Shown here piece by piece: positions 25,524-33,886 of a stretch of 64,000 bases of DNA. Source of the DNA: Streptomyces cupreus (GTDB taxonomy: Bacteria > Actinomycetota > Actinomycetes > Streptomycetales > Streptomycetaceae). The notes beneath the pieces are model-generated. The model saw nothing but the letters and a program-made list of their open reading frames with translations, did not search any database and had not been told where the DNA came from. Both the position numbers and the translations under genes were made by a program. Each line of letters begins with the position of its first letter. Positions within the stretch are counted from its first letter, which is position 1. The stretch is from NCBI RefSeq assembly GCF_014257025.1, contig NZ_JACMSF010000009.1, positions 142,126-206,125 on the forward strand. Reading direction: 5' to 3'.

Positions 25524-26030
25524 TCAGTCCTCTTCGACGATGCGGGCGAGCCGGATACGGTTGATCTTGCCCAGCTCGGTGCGGACGATCTCGCGCTCCT
25601 GCTCCGGCGAGTTGCCGATCCGCTCCTTGACCGCGTCGCGCATCTGCTCGCCGGTCCGGCCGGTGGCGCAGATGAGGAAGACATGGCCGAACTTGTCCTG
25701 GTAGGCCAGGTTCAGTTCGAGCATCTCCGCCTTGAGCTCCTCGGGGGCGCCGGCCATGCCGCGCTGTTCGCGGGCCGAGGTCGGGTCGCCGGGCTTGGGG
25801 CGGCCGATCGGCGGGTGGCCGGCCATCGCCTCTTCGAGGTCCGCGATGGTCAGCTCGGCCATGGCGGCGTCGCTTGCGGCGTAGAGGGCCTCGACGGTGG
25901 CGTACGGGCGGGCGGCGAGGAGCCGCTCGGCCCAGGTCCGGGAGGCGCACGCCTCGTGGAGCGCGGCGAAGGCCGCGTGCTCCTCCAGGGCGTTGAACCG
26001 GACCAGGCCCGGCGTGGATGTGGACGTCAC
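25524..26030 (-). CDS. uraD: OHCU decarboxylase
   Basis: A 168-residue enzyme that decarboxylates OHCU to S-allantoin, completing urate degradation. Family marks: FNALEEHAAFAALHEACAS, the GHPPIGRP motif containing the catalytic His, SAREQRGM, and LNLAYQDKFGHVFLICATGRT followed by ERIGNSPEQE. The GTG at 26030 has GGAGGCTCCC immediately upstream, favouring it over a longer reading from 26093. It is the first gene of the uraD-uraH-uaZ operon and sits about 40 bases downstream of a promoter with an embedded palindrome. Confidence 0.95.
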   Translation of the reverse strand: MTSTSTPGLVRFNALEEHAAFAALHEACASRTWAERLLAARPYATVEALYAASDAAMAELTIADLEEAMAGHPPIGRPKPGDPTSAREQRGMAGAPEELKAEMLELNLAYQDKFGHVFLICATGRTGEQMRDAVKERIGNSPEQEREIVRTELGKINRIRLARIVEED

Positions 26031-26068
26031 GGGAGCCTCCGTGGCCTTGTGCTGAACGGGCTGCCGAT

Positions 26069-26109
26069 AGCTAACGCCCTGCGCGACACCCACGTCAACA
26101 CTTTGTTGA
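26069..26109 (-). promoter_or_regulatory. uraD promoter with TCAACA-N3-TGTTGA operator
   Basis: On the minus strand a -35 hexamer TTGACG (26093-26098) is followed 18 bases later by TTAGCT (26069-26074). The palindrome TCAACA-CTT-TGTTGA (26095-26109, as read on plus) overlaps the -35. The catalase promoter has the same arrangement, with the palindrome overlapping TTGACG and 18-19 bases to the -10, so both are probably controlled by one regulator, presumably a repressor by position. Confidence 0.7.
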
Positions 26110-26142
26110 AAATTCCGGGTGACGAAACCCGGCAGCCGCCGG

Positions 26143-26502
26143 TCAGGCCCCCTTCTCGCGGTTCAGGTAGTTGTAGACGGTGAAGCGGCTGACGCCGAGG
26201 GCGCCGGCAACGGTCTCCACGCCGTGCCGTACGGAGAAGGCGCCGCGCGCCTCAAGTATCCGTACGACCTCCTGCTTCGCTTTGCGGTCGAGGTCGGCCA
26301 GCGGCTTGCCCTGCTTGCGTTCCATGGCGGCCAGGATGTGGTCCAGGGAGTCCGCGAGCTGGGGCAGCCGTACGGCGAGCACATCGGCGCCCTCCCAGGA
26401 GAGCACGACGTCGTCGGGGCCCGCCTCGTCCGGCGGGAGCATCTCGCCGCCCATGGCGTCGACCAGCGGCTTCACGGCCGCGATGAAGGGCTCGTCGTTC
26501 AC
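26143..26502 (-). CDS. HTH regulator of the YheO/DauR (HTH_22) type
   Basis: A 119-residue protein whose C-terminal third (VVRILEARGAFSVRHGVETVAGALGVSRFTVYNYLNRE) is the helix-turn-helix seen in YheO/DauR-like regulators. The first 80 residues lack the usual PAS-like domain of DauR and are of unknown function. The GTG start overlaps the DUF77 gene stop by GTGA. It lies just upstream of uraD on the same strand, so it is the best local candidate for regulating urate degradation, which is inference. The operator at the uraD promoter lies between them. Confidence 0.8.
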   Translation of the reverse strand: MNDEPFIAAVKPLVDAMGGEMLPPDEAGPDDVVLSWEGADVLAVRLPQLADSLDHILAAMERKQGKPLADLDRKAKQEVVRILEARGAFSVRHGVETVAGALGVSRFTVYNYLNREKGA

Positions 26503-26750
26503 CGCGCACCCTCCCCGAGCACATTGATCTGGAGCGAGACGCGGGTGGCGCCGGACTCCAGGGTCTTGCGCAGCAGCGCGTCCACGGCGGTGAGGACGGC
26601 GTCGGCGCTGCCCTCGGCGGTGTTGCCGAACGGGCCGACGTCCACCGCGTCCAGCTCGGCCGCCTCGATGACCTCGCGGGCGACGACCGCGTGCGCGGGC
26701 GCCTCGTCGAGGTCGAAGGGCTCGGTCGTGAATTCCACTCTCAGTCGCAC
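26499..26750 (-). CDS. Small DUF77/MTH1187-type thiamine-binding-like protein
   Basis: An 83-residue ferredoxin-like-fold protein matching the MTH1187/YkoF family: VEFTTEPFDL near the start, VDVGPFGNTAEG and SGATRVSLQINV near the end. Relatives bind thiamine or pyrimidine-type ligands; in this setting a sensory or accessory role is possible but unproven. The GTG at 26750 is the likely start; the ribosome site is weak. It is coupled to the HTH gene by a four-base overlap, hinting that its ligand might modulate that regulator. Confidence 0.7.
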   Translation of the reverse strand: MRLRVEFTTEPFDLDEAPAHAVVAREVIEAAELDAVDVGPFGNTAEGSADAVLTAVDALLRKTLESGATRVSLQINVLGEGAR

Positions 26751-26807
26751 GCGCTCAACCTAACCGCTGCACGGTTCCTCGGGCAGCCCCAGCCGGTACG
26801 GGATCCC

Positions 26808-26842
26808 CGCGACGGACCCGCCCCCCTGCCCCGTAGAGCAGA
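26808..26842 (+). promoter_or_regulatory. Bipartite element upstream of the transglycosylase (copy 1)
   Basis: CGCGACGGAC (26808-26817), an 11-base spacer, then CCCCGTAGAGCAGA (26829-26842), and further GAGGAG. The same two blocks with the same 11-base spacer precede the mce operon at 29040-29074. Elsewhere in the window I did not find it. It resembles a -35/-10 pair of an ECF-type promoter and is the best candidate target of the sigma-like protein encoded between the two copies. Confidence 0.65.
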
Positions 26843-26872
26843 CGAGGAGAACTCACCGGAGGGGAACGCGAC

Positions 26873-27913
26873 GTGGCAGGACACAGAGTCAGAGGTATGA
26901 GGGGTACGGCGCTCGCGGCTGCGGCGATGGCGGCGCTGACCGCGTCCCAGGCGCCGGGGGCGGCACCGGCGCGGGCCGCCGCGCCCATGGAGCAGGCCGC
27001 CGGGCGCGGGCCGAGCGTGTCCGGGGACGCCCCCTACCGCACCGGGCTGCCGCCGCTGCGGGTACGGAAGGCCGGGTCGGCACCGGTGGGCGGCGCGCTG
27101 CCGGCGAGCGTGTTCGCCGCCTACCGGCGGGCCGAGGCGCGGCTCGCCGACTCCGCGCCCGGCTGCCGGCTGCGCTGGCAGTTGCTGGCCGCCGTCGGCC
27201 AGGTGGAGTCGGGGCAGGCGGGCGGCGGACGGGTGGACGCGGAGGGCACGACGCTGACGCCGATCCGCGGCCCCCGGCTGGACGGCGTGCGCTTCGCCCT
27301 CATCCGGGACAGCGACGGCGGCGCCCTCGACGGGGACGCGGTGTACGACCGTGCGGTGGGCCCGATGCAGTTCATCCCGTCGACCTGGGCGGTCTGGGGC
27401 GCCGACGGCAACGGCGACGGGCGGGCCGACCCGCACAACGTCTTCGACGCGGCCCTCGCCGCCGGCCGCTATCTGTGTGCGGGCGGACGCGATCTGTCCG
27501 TGCCGGGCGACCTGGACGCGGCGATCCTCGGCTACAACCACTCCGGGGCCTATCTGCGGACGGTGCGGGCGTGGTTCGCGTACTTCCTGGAAGGGCACCG
27601 GGTGGTGCCGGACGCCGGGGCGACGGGCGCCGCGAGCCCGGACCCCGGGGCGTCCCGGCCGGCCCGGCGGGAGCCCTCGCCCACGCCGAGTGCCCGCCCG
27701 ACGAAGAGCGGATCGCCTACGCCTGCCTCCCCGGCGCCGTCCGAGCCGCGGCCGACGCACAGCGCACCGGCCGACCCGGCCCCGGCCGAGCCCCTGGTCC
27801 CCCTGCCCGGCACCGAGGTCGCCCCCGTGCTGCCCAGCGCGCCCCCGCTGCCCGGCAACGATGAGAACTCGATGGTCGCCGCCCCCTCCACAACCGCGAC
27901 TACCGGGCGGTAA
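26873..27913 (+). CDS. Secreted lytic transglycosylase (MltB/SLT_2-like) with Pro-rich tail
   Basis: A 346-residue murein hydrolase that cleaves the glycan with 1,6-anhydro product formation. Signal peptide about 1-37 (ending PARAAA); transglycosylase core from about 95 to 235 with the catalytic Glu E112 in LLAAVGQVESG, AVGPMQFIPSTWAVWGADGNGDG and DPHNVFDAALAAGRYLCAGG; then a Pro/Ser/Ala-rich tail of about 100 residues ending in acidic LPGNDENS. The GTG at 26873 follows GGAGGGG. It starts the envelope block and the sigma-like gene follows 53 bases later, so the two are probably co-transcribed. Confidence 0.92.
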   Translation: MAGHRVRGMRGTALAAAAMAALTASQAPGAAPARAAAPMEQAAGRGPSVSGDAPYRTGLPPLRVRKAGSAPVGGALPASVFAAYRRAEARLADSAPGCRLRWQLLAAVGQVESGQAGGGRVDAEGTTLTPIRGPRLDGVRFALIRDSDGGALDGDAVYDRAVGPMQFIPSTWAVWGADGNGDGRADPHNVFDAALAAGRYLCAGGRDLSVPGDLDAAILGYNHSGAYLRTVRAWFAYFLEGHRVVPDAGATGAASPDPGASRPARREPSPTPSARPTKSGSPTPASPAPSEPRPTHSAPADPAPAEPLVPLPGTEVAPVLPSAPPLPGNDENSMVAAPSTTATTGR

Positions 27914-27966
27914 TGTCGCCCTCCGCCGGGCGCACGTGACCGGCGGATGAGCGCGAAGGGGCCCTC

Positions 27967-29001
27967 ATGGCGATGGACATGCCGGCGGAGATACAGGCGG
28001 CCCACGACCGGTGGGAGCGCATGTGGACCCACCGGGAGCATCTGCTCAGGGTGGCCCGCCGCAGGTCGATGTCCCTGGAGGACGCCGAGGACGCCGTGCA
28101 CGAGGCGATGCTGCGCGCCGCCGAGCGCCCCGACCTGGACGACGAGCGGCTGGCCGCGTGGCTGACCACGGTGACGATCCGGCTGTGTGTGGACCGGTAC
28201 CGGCAGGTCAACCGCGAGGCCGAGGTGCGCACCAGCCCGACCCTGATCGCCCCGGGGCCGGTGCCCGTCGAGGAGGCGGTGTGCGACCGGGCCGAGGCCA
28301 AGTGGCTGGCCGTGCGCAGCGGTGAGCTGCCCGCGCGCCAGGCGGAGGCGCTCCGGCTGAAGTCGGAGGACCTGGACGTCGGGCAGGTCGCGGTGCGGAT
28401 GGGCCTGAGCTACCGGACGGTCGAGTCGCTGCTCGCCCGGGCCCGCCGCACGCTGCGCAACTCGCTGGCCGGGACGCTCGGCCTCGCCCTGTTCCTGTGG
28501 GGCCGGGGCAGGCCGCGCGGGGCCTCGCAGGCGCAGGCCGTGGCGCTGGCGTCCACGGCGGCGACGCTGGTGGTGGCCGGGTTCGTGCTGCCGTACGCCC
28601 ACGACTGGGACGGGCAGGGCACCACGCCCCGGACCACCGTCTCCCCGGTCCCGGAGGCCTGGCAGGGGCCGGACACCGACGGCATGGTGCCGTCCCCGGA
28701 CGCGCGGGAGCGGCCGTCCGCCTCGGCGTCCGGCGCCCCGAGGGCGACGCGGCCCCCCTCGGACCGCCCGCTGCTGCCGCTGTCGGTGCCGCCCCTGCCG
28801 GAGGTCCCGCTCACCTCGGCGCCGGAGCTGTCGGCACCCGAGGTGCCGGAAGTGCCCGAGGTGCCGGTGCCCGAGGTACCCGAGCTGCCCGCCACACCCG
28901 CGACCCCGGACGTAAGCGACGTCGCGCCCACCGTGCCGGACCTCCCGGACGGCCCCGTCGCTACGGACCTGCCCGAAGCCTCCGTGGACCCACTGCCGTA
29001 A
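27967..29001 (+). CDS. ECF-like sigma factor with membrane segment and extracytoplasmic Pro-rich tail
   Basis: A 344-residue protein. Residues about 20-82 match sigma region 2 (DAEDAVHEAMLRAAERP, then AAWLTTVTIRLCVDRYRQ), and 112-168 match region 4 (ELPARQAEALRLKSEDLDVGQVAVRMGLSYRTVESLLARARRTLRN). A hydrophobic helix follows at about 190-211, then some 130 residues rich in Pro, Val and Glu with PEVPE repeats. ECF sigma factors normally end after region 4 (about 170-190 residues), so this one appears tethered to the membrane with its tail outside. No separate anti-sigma gene is present. It is flanked by two identical promoter-like elements, before the transglycosylase and before mce. Confidence 0.85.
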   Translation: MAMDMPAEIQAAHDRWERMWTHREHLLRVARRRSMSLEDAEDAVHEAMLRAAERPDLDDERLAAWLTTVTIRLCVDRYRQVNREAEVRTSPTLIAPGPVPVEEAVCDRAEAKWLAVRSGELPARQAEALRLKSEDLDVGQVAVRMGLSYRTVESLLARARRTLRNSLAGTLGLALFLWGRGRPRGASQAQAVALASTAATLVVAGFVLPYAHDWDGQGTTPRTTVSPVPEAWQGPDTDGMVPSPDARERPSASASGAPRATRPPSDRPLLPLSVPPLPEVPLTSAPELSAPEVPEVPEVPVPEVPELPATPATPDVSDVAPTVPDLPDGPVATDLPEASVDPLP

Positions 29002-29039
29002 CCCCTTCTCCACCTGTCCGAAAAAAAATTCGCCTCCGT

Positions 29040-29074
29040 CGCGACGGACGCCCCGCCCCTCCCCGTAGAGCAGA
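29040..29074 (+). promoter_or_regulatory. Bipartite element upstream of the mce operon (copy 2)
   Basis: CGCGACGGAC (29040-29049), 11 bases, CCCCGTAGAGCAGA (29061-29074), then TGAAGGAG. It matches the element before the transglycosylase base for base in both blocks. The left block is half of the palindrome TCCGTCG-CGACGGA (29035-29048). A run of eight A lies just upstream. Probable promoter of the mce operon. Confidence 0.65.
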
Positions 29075-29110
29075 TGAAGGAGCTGCTCCGTGGGCTGAAG
29101 GGTGGACCGG

Positions 29111-30022
29111 ATGGGTGTCGAGATCTGTGTGGAAGGGCTGACCAAGTCCTTCGGTCACCAGGTCATCTGGCAGGACGTCTCGCTGACGCTGCCGGCCGGG
29201 GAGGTCTCGGTCATGCTCGGCCCCTCGGGCACGGGCAAGTCGGTGTTCCTCAAGACGCTCGTCGGCCTGCTGAAGCCGGAGCGCGGCTCCATCACGATCC
29301 AGGGCCGGGACATCACCAAGCTCCGCGAGCACGACCTCTACGAGGTGCGCAAGCTCTTCGGCGTGCTGTTCCAGGACGGCGCGCTGTTCGGCTCGATGAA
29401 CCTGTACGACAACATCGCCTTCCCGCTGCGCGAGCACACCCGCAAACCGGAGAGCGAGATCAGACGGATCGTCCTGGAGAAGATGGACATGGTCGGTCTG
29501 ATCGGCGCCGAGGAGAAGCTGCCCGGGGAGATCTCCGGCGGTATGCGCAAGCGCGCGGGGCTTGCGCGGGCGCTGGTCCTGGACCCGGAGATCATCCTGT
29601 TCGACGAGCCGGACTCGGGGCTCGACCCGGTGCGCGTCGCCTATCTCAACCAGCTCATCGTCGACCTCAACGCCCAGATCGACGCCACCTTCCTGATCGT
29701 CACCCACGACATCGCCTCGGCCCGCCAGGTCCCGGACAACATCGGGCTGCTGTTCCGCCGCGAGCTGGTCATGTTCGGACCCCGCGACCAGCTGCTGACC
29801 AGCGACGAGCCGGTCGTACGGCAGTTCCTCAACGGCCGGGTGCAGGGCCCGATCGGCATGGCGGAGGAGAAGGACGCGGCCCAGGTCGAGCAGGAGCTGG
29901 CCGAGATCGGGGAGGGCACCGACCCCGAGCACCTCACGCCCCGGCTGCTGCCCAGCCCGGGCATCCCCCGGCCGCCGCGCTGGCAGGCCATCGCCAGGCG
30001 GGAGGAGGTGGCCCGCGCATGA
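29111..30022 (+). CDS. mceG: Mce-system ABC ATPase (MlaF/MceG-like)
   Basis: A 303-residue ATPase that powers Mce lipid import. Walker A GPSGTGKSV, Q-loop VLFQDGALFGSM, the diagnostic signature ISGGMRKRAGLARAL, Walker B ILFDEPDSGLD and H-loop IVTHDIASA match MlaF/Mkl closely. The C-terminal 55 residues (acidic, then IPRPPRWQAIARREE) form the extension by which MceG-type ATPases differ from MlaF. I prefer the ATG at 29111; an in-frame GTG at 29102 is possible. Its stop overlaps the permease start by ATGA. Having the ATPase within the operon differs from mycobacteria, where mkl is remote. Confidence 0.93.
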   Translation: MGVEICVEGLTKSFGHQVIWQDVSLTLPAGEVSVMLGPSGTGKSVFLKTLVGLLKPERGSITIQGRDITKLREHDLYEVRKLFGVLFQDGALFGSMNLYDNIAFPLREHTRKPESEIRRIVLEKMDMVGLIGAEEKLPGEISGGMRKRAGLARALVLDPEIILFDEPDSGLDPVRVAYLNQLIVDLNAQIDATFLIVTHDIASARQVPDNIGLLFRRELVMFGPRDQLLTSDEPVVRQFLNGRVQGPIGMAEEKDAAQVEQELAEIGEGTDPEHLTPRLLPSPGIPRPPRWQAIARREEVARA

Positions 30023-30789
30023 GCCTGAACCCCGTGGGCGCGCTGCGCCACTCCGGCAGCCTGTTCGCGATGGCCCTGGACGTCGTACGGACCGTGCCCC
30101 GACGGCCGTTCCAGGTGCGGGAGTTCATCCAGCAGGCGTGGTTCATCGCGAGCGTCACGATCCTGCCGACCGCCCTCGTCTCCATCCCCTTCGGGGCGGT
30201 CATCGCCCTCCAGATCGGCAGTCTCACCCGGCAGCTCGGCGCCCAGTCGTTCTCGGGCGCGGCCTCCGTGCTCGCGGTGCTGCGCGAGGCCTCACCGATC
30301 GTGACGGCGCTGCTGATCGCGGGCGCCGGGGGCACGGCGATCTGCGCGGACCTCGGGGCGCGGAAGATCCGCGAGGAGATCGACGCGATGCAGGTGCTGG
30401 GCATCGACCCGATCCACCGGCTCGTGGTGCCGCGGGTGCTGGCCTCGATGGTGGTGGCGGTGCTGCTCAACGGCCTGGTGTCGGTGGTCGGGGTGGCGGG
30501 CGGCTACTTCTTCAACGTCGTCCTCCAGGACGGCACACCGGGCGCGTATCTTGCCTCCTTCACCACGCTCGCCCAGCTCTCCGACCTGTGGGCGGCCGAG
30601 ATCAAGGCACTCGTCTTCGGCGCCATCGCCGCGATCGTCGCCTCCTACAAGGGACTTACCGCCAAGGGCGGCCCGAAGGGTGTGGGCGACGCGGTGAACC
30701 AGTCGGTGGTGATCACCTTCATGTTGCTGTTCGTGACCAACTTCGTGATGACCGCGGTGTACTTCCAGGTCGTCCCGCAGAGGGGCTAG
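30019..30789 (+). CDS. yrbEA: YrbE/MlaE-type permease A
   Basis: A 256-residue inner membrane permease of the Mce transporter. It has an amphipathic N-terminus, five hydrophobic segments, and the MlaE signature region EASPIVTALLIAGAGGTAICADLGARKIREEIDAMQVLGIDPI, which contacts the ATPase. Paired with YrbEB it forms the heterodimeric channel that moves lipid from the Mce tube. Three bases separate it from yrbEB. Confidence 0.94.
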   Translation: MSLNPVGALRHSGSLFAMALDVVRTVPRRPFQVREFIQQAWFIASVTILPTALVSIPFGAVIALQIGSLTRQLGAQSFSGAASVLAVLREASPIVTALLIAGAGGTAICADLGARKIREEIDAMQVLGIDPIHRLVVPRVLASMVVAVLLNGLVSVVGVAGGYFFNVVLQDGTPGAYLASFTTLAQLSDLWAAEIKALVFGAIAAIVASYKGLTAKGGPKGVGDAVNQSVVITFMLLFVTNFVMTAVYFQVVPQRG

Positions 30790-30792
30790 CCG

Positions 30793-31608
30793 ATGAGACT
30801 TCTCGACCGCCCCTTGAGGTCCCTGGAGGACCTGGGCGCCCAACTCTCCTTCTACGGACGCTCGCTGGCCTGGACCGGCCGCACCCTGCGCCGCTACAAG
30901 AAGGAGATCCTGCGACTGCTCGCCGAGGTCAGCTTCGGCCGGGGCGCGCTCGCCGTCGTGGGCGGCACGGTCGGCGTCATCGCCTTCCTGTCGTTCTTCA
31001 CCGGCACAGAGGTGGGCCTGCAGGGCTATGCCGCGCTCAACCAGCTCGGCACGTCCAACTTCGTGGCGTTCCTGTCGGCGTACTTCAACACCCGCGAGAT
31101 CGCCCCGCTGGTGGCAGGGCTCGCGCTGTCCGCGACGGTCGGCGCCGGGTTCACCGCGCAGCTCGGCGCGATGCGGATCAGTGAGGAGACCGACGCCCTG
31201 GAGGTCATGGGCGTGCCCTCGCTGCCGTTCCTGGTGACCACCCGGATGATCGCCGGGTTCGTCGCCGTGATCCCGCTGTACGTGGTCGGGCTGCTGTCCT
31301 CGTACCTCGCCGCCCGCACCATCACCACCGGCTACTACGGGCAGTCGGCGGGCACCTACGACCACTACTTCCAGCAGTACCTGCCCCCGGTCGACGTGCT
31401 CTGGTCCTTCGGCAAGGTGCTGGTCTTCGCCGTCGTGATCATCCTTGTGCACTGCTTCTACGGCTACTACGCGAGCGGCGGCCCGGCGGGCGTCGGCGTC
31501 GCGGTGGGGCGGGCGGTGCGGACCTCGATCGTGGCGATCAACGTCCTTGATTTCTTCCTGTCGTTGGCGATCTGGGGCGCCAACACGACCGTACGGATAG
31601 CGGGGTGA
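30793..31608 (+). CDS. yrbEB: YrbE/MlaE-type permease B
   Basis: A 271-residue partner permease with the equivalent MlaE region APLVAGLALSATVGAGFTAQLGAMRISEETDALEVMGV and several membrane helices. The N-terminal 55 residues are amphipathic and basic. Its stop overlaps the MceA start by GTGA. With YrbEA it completes the membrane part of the import system. Confidence 0.94.
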   Translation: MRLLDRPLRSLEDLGAQLSFYGRSLAWTGRTLRRYKKEILRLLAEVSFGRGALAVVGGTVGVIAFLSFFTGTEVGLQGYAALNQLGTSNFVAFLSAYFNTREIAPLVAGLALSATVGAGFTAQLGAMRISEETDALEVMGVPSLPFLVTTRMIAGFVAVIPLYVVGLLSSYLAARTITTGYYGQSAGTYDHYFQQYLPPVDVLWSFGKVLVFAVVIILVHCFYGYYASGGPAGVGVAVGRAVRTSIVAINVLDFFLSLAIWGANTTVRIAG

Positions 31609-32840
31609 GCCGGGTGAGAGTGGTGCGACTGCGGGTGTACGGCCTGGTGTTCATCGCCGTGCTGGCGCTGTTGCTGTCCCTGTCGGTCGCGGTCTACCGG
31701 CAGGCGTTCACGCCGGTCGTGCGGATCACGCTGGAGGCGGACAGCCTGGGCAACCAGCTCGACCGGCGGGCCGACGTCAAGCTGCGCGGACTGCTGGTCG
31801 GCGAGGTGCGCGCGGTGCGCGCGGACGGGACGAAGGCGACCCTCGACATCGCGCTCAGGCCGGAGCACGTCGCGTACATCCCCGCCGATGTGCACGCACG
31901 GCTGCTGCCCAAGACGCTGTTCGGCGAGAAGTACGTCGATCTGGTCGTGCCCGCCGGCTCGTCCGCGCGGCCGATCAGCGCCGGGGACGTCATCACCCAG
32001 GACCGCACCCGGGTCGGCATCGAACTCCAGCAACTCATGAACGACCTGCTGCCACTGCTGCGGACCGTGAAGCCGGGCGAACTCAACGCCACCCTCTCCG
32101 CGTTCGCCACGGCGCTCGAAGGGCGCGGCGACCGGATCGGCGACAACCTCACGCGCGTGGAGGCCTATCTGCGCAAGCTCAACCCGCATCTGCCGTCCCT
32201 GAAGGAGGACATCGCGCGGTTCGCGGACGTCGCCGAGGTGTACGGCGACGCGGCGCCCGACCTGATGAGGATCCTCCGCAACACGGTCACGACCAGCCGC
32301 ACGCTCGTGGAGAAGAAGGAACAGTTGGCCGCAGCGCTCACCTCGACCACCACCACCGCCCGCACGGCCGACGAGTTCCTCGCCGTGAACGGCGACCGGC
32401 TGATCACCCTCGGCCGCGTCTCGCGCCCCACCCTGGAGCTGTTCGCCCGCTACTCCCCCGAGTATCCGTGCCTCCTGGAAGGCCTGGTCCGGCAGGAGAA
32501 GGCATCGGAGGAGGCGTTCCGGGGCGGCAGGATGCGCATCACGCTCGAAGTGGTGCGGCAGCAACCGGCGTACGAACCCGGTGAGGAGCCGCGCTACGGC
32601 GAGCGGTCGGGGCCGGACTGCCGCGACATGCCCCACCCTCCGGTGCCCGGACCCAAGCCCCACCTCAACGACGGTACGTCGGCGGCGGGTTCGTCCGGAG
32701 CGTCCGGCACCCGTGCCGAGCAGCGCGCCGTGAGCTCGCTGGTGGCGCCGGTGCTGGGCGTGCCCGCCGACGAGGTGCCGCCGGTGGCGACGCTGCTGTT
32801 CGGGCCGATGGCACGCGGGACGGCGGTGAGCGTCGCATGA
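31605..32840 (+). CDS. mceA: Mce-family substrate-binding protein MceA
   Basis: A 411-residue protein with one N-terminal membrane anchor (about 10-33), an MlaD/MCE domain (about 38-115: RITLEADSLGNQLDRRADVKLRGLLVGEVRAV and YIPADVHARLLPKTLFGEKYVDLV) and a long alpha-helical region that builds the hydrophobic tunnel (about 130-330), ending in a Gly/Ser linker and a short conserved C-terminal tail. It resembles MceA of mycobacterial operons in architecture. GTG start overlaps the yrbEB stop. First of six consecutive Mce proteins. Confidence 0.92.
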   Translation: MSRVRVVRLRVYGLVFIAVLALLLSLSVAVYRQAFTPVVRITLEADSLGNQLDRRADVKLRGLLVGEVRAVRADGTKATLDIALRPEHVAYIPADVHARLLPKTLFGEKYVDLVVPAGSSARPISAGDVITQDRTRVGIELQQLMNDLLPLLRTVKPGELNATLSAFATALEGRGDRIGDNLTRVEAYLRKLNPHLPSLKEDIARFADVAEVYGDAAPDLMRILRNTVTTSRTLVEKKEQLAAALTSTTTTARTADEFLAVNGDRLITLGRVSRPTLELFARYSPEYPCLLEGLVRQEKASEEAFRGGRMRITLEVVRQQPAYEPGEEPRYGERSGPDCRDMPHPPVPGPKPHLNDGTSAAGSSGASGTRAEQRAVSSLVAPVLGVPADEVPPVATLLFGPMARGTAVSVA

Positions 32841-33886
32841 GCACGAGCACGAGCACGAGCAGGGCGAACCGGACCGCGGGACCGCTGATCAAGTTCAGTC
32901 TCTTCGCGCTGGTGACGATCCTGGCGACGGCACTGCTCGCCGCCACCATCGTGAACATCTCCTTCACCCCGACCGACACCTACCGCGCGGTGTTCAGCGA
33001 CGTCACCGGTCTGGAGGAGGGCGACGACATCCGGGTGGCAGGGGTCCGGGTGGGCGAGGTCGAGGGCATCCGGATCAAGGACCGCACCCGGGCCGAGGTC
33101 ACCTTCACCGTGACCGAGGAGCGCCCGCTGCTGACCAGCACCGGCGCGGTGATCCGCTACCGCAACCTGGTCGGGCAGCGGTACGTCGCCCTGACCGAGG
33201 GCCCGGGCAAGGGCACCCGGATGCGGCCCGGCGCGACCATCCCGCTGTCGCGGACGCAGCCCGCGCTGGACCTCAACGCGCTGCTGAACGGCTTCAAGCC
33301 GCTGTTCGCCGCGCTCAGCCCCAAGGACGTCAACCAGCTCGCCACCGAGATCATCAAGACGCTCCAGGGCGAGGGCGGCACGGTCAACAGCCTGCTGGCG
33401 CACACGGCGTCGCTCACCACCACCCTGGCCGGCCGGGACGAGCTGATCGGTTCCGTCATCGACAACCTCAACACCGTGCTGGAGACGCTCGACAAGCGCG
33501 GCGGCCGCTTCTCCGGGCTGCTGAAGCAGTTGCGCCGGGTCGTCTCCGGGCTGTCCGCCGACCGTAAGCCCATCGGGGAGTCGCTGGTGAGCATCGGCGA
33601 CCTCACGGAGGCGACGTCGGGACTGCTCGCGGACGCCCGCCCGCCCCTCAAGGACGACATCGCCGAGCTGACCGAGCTGACCGGAACGCTGAACAGGAAC
33701 GAGAAGACCGTGGAGGGCGTGCTGAAGCGGCTGCCGAACAAGCTGGGCGAGCTGACCGGGACGGCGTCCTACGGCTCGTGGTTCAACTTCTACCTCTGCG
33801 ACTTCGACGGCCGGATCGTGCTGCCGAGGACGCGCGAGGTCATCACTCCCGAGATGCATGTCGCGAGGGCGAGGTGCGCCGGATGA
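32837..33886 (+). CDS. mceB: Mce-family protein MceB
   Basis: A 349-residue Mce protein. N-terminal anchor at about 18-40, MCE domain starting YRAVFSDVTGLEEGDDIRVAGVRVGEVEGI, GQRYVALTEGPG, then helical tunnel segments with repeating Leu/Asn spacing (LIGSVIDNLNTVLETLDKRG). The conserved C-terminal NFYLCDFDGRI is typical of MceB/C. A short AGCACG triplet repeat encodes the STST start. Overlaps both neighbours by ATGA. Confidence 0.92.
   Translation: MSTSTSTSRANRTAGPLIKFSLFALVTILATALLAATIVNISFTPTDTYRAVFSDVTGLEEGDDIRVAGVRVGEVEGIRIKDRTRAEVTFTVTEERPLLTSTGAVIRYRNLVGQRYVALTEGPGKGTRMRPGATIPLSRTQPALDLNALLNGFKPLFAALSPKDVNQLATEIIKTLQGEGGTVNSLLAHTASLTTTLAGRDELIGSVIDNLNTVLETLDKRGGRFSGLLKQLRRVVSGLSADRKPIGESLVSIGDLTEATSGLLADARPPLKDDIAELTELTGTLNRNEKTVEGVLKRLPNKLGELTGTASYGSWFNFYLCDFDGRIVLPRTREVITPEMHVARARCAG

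Noticed and set aside
26751..26765. GGTTAGGTTGA resembling an iron box upstream of the DUF77 gene
   Set aside because: Only half of the palindromic IdeR/DmdR consensus is present and no iron gene is adjacent.
29074..30018. Long plus-strand frame from ATG 29074 through the mce ATPase region
   Set aside because: It is out of frame with the ATPase, which has all ABC motifs; the permease inside the same frame starts at 30019.
32837..32875. AGCACG tandem repeat at the start of mceB
   Set aside because: Only about four short units encoding Ser-Thr; too small to be notable.
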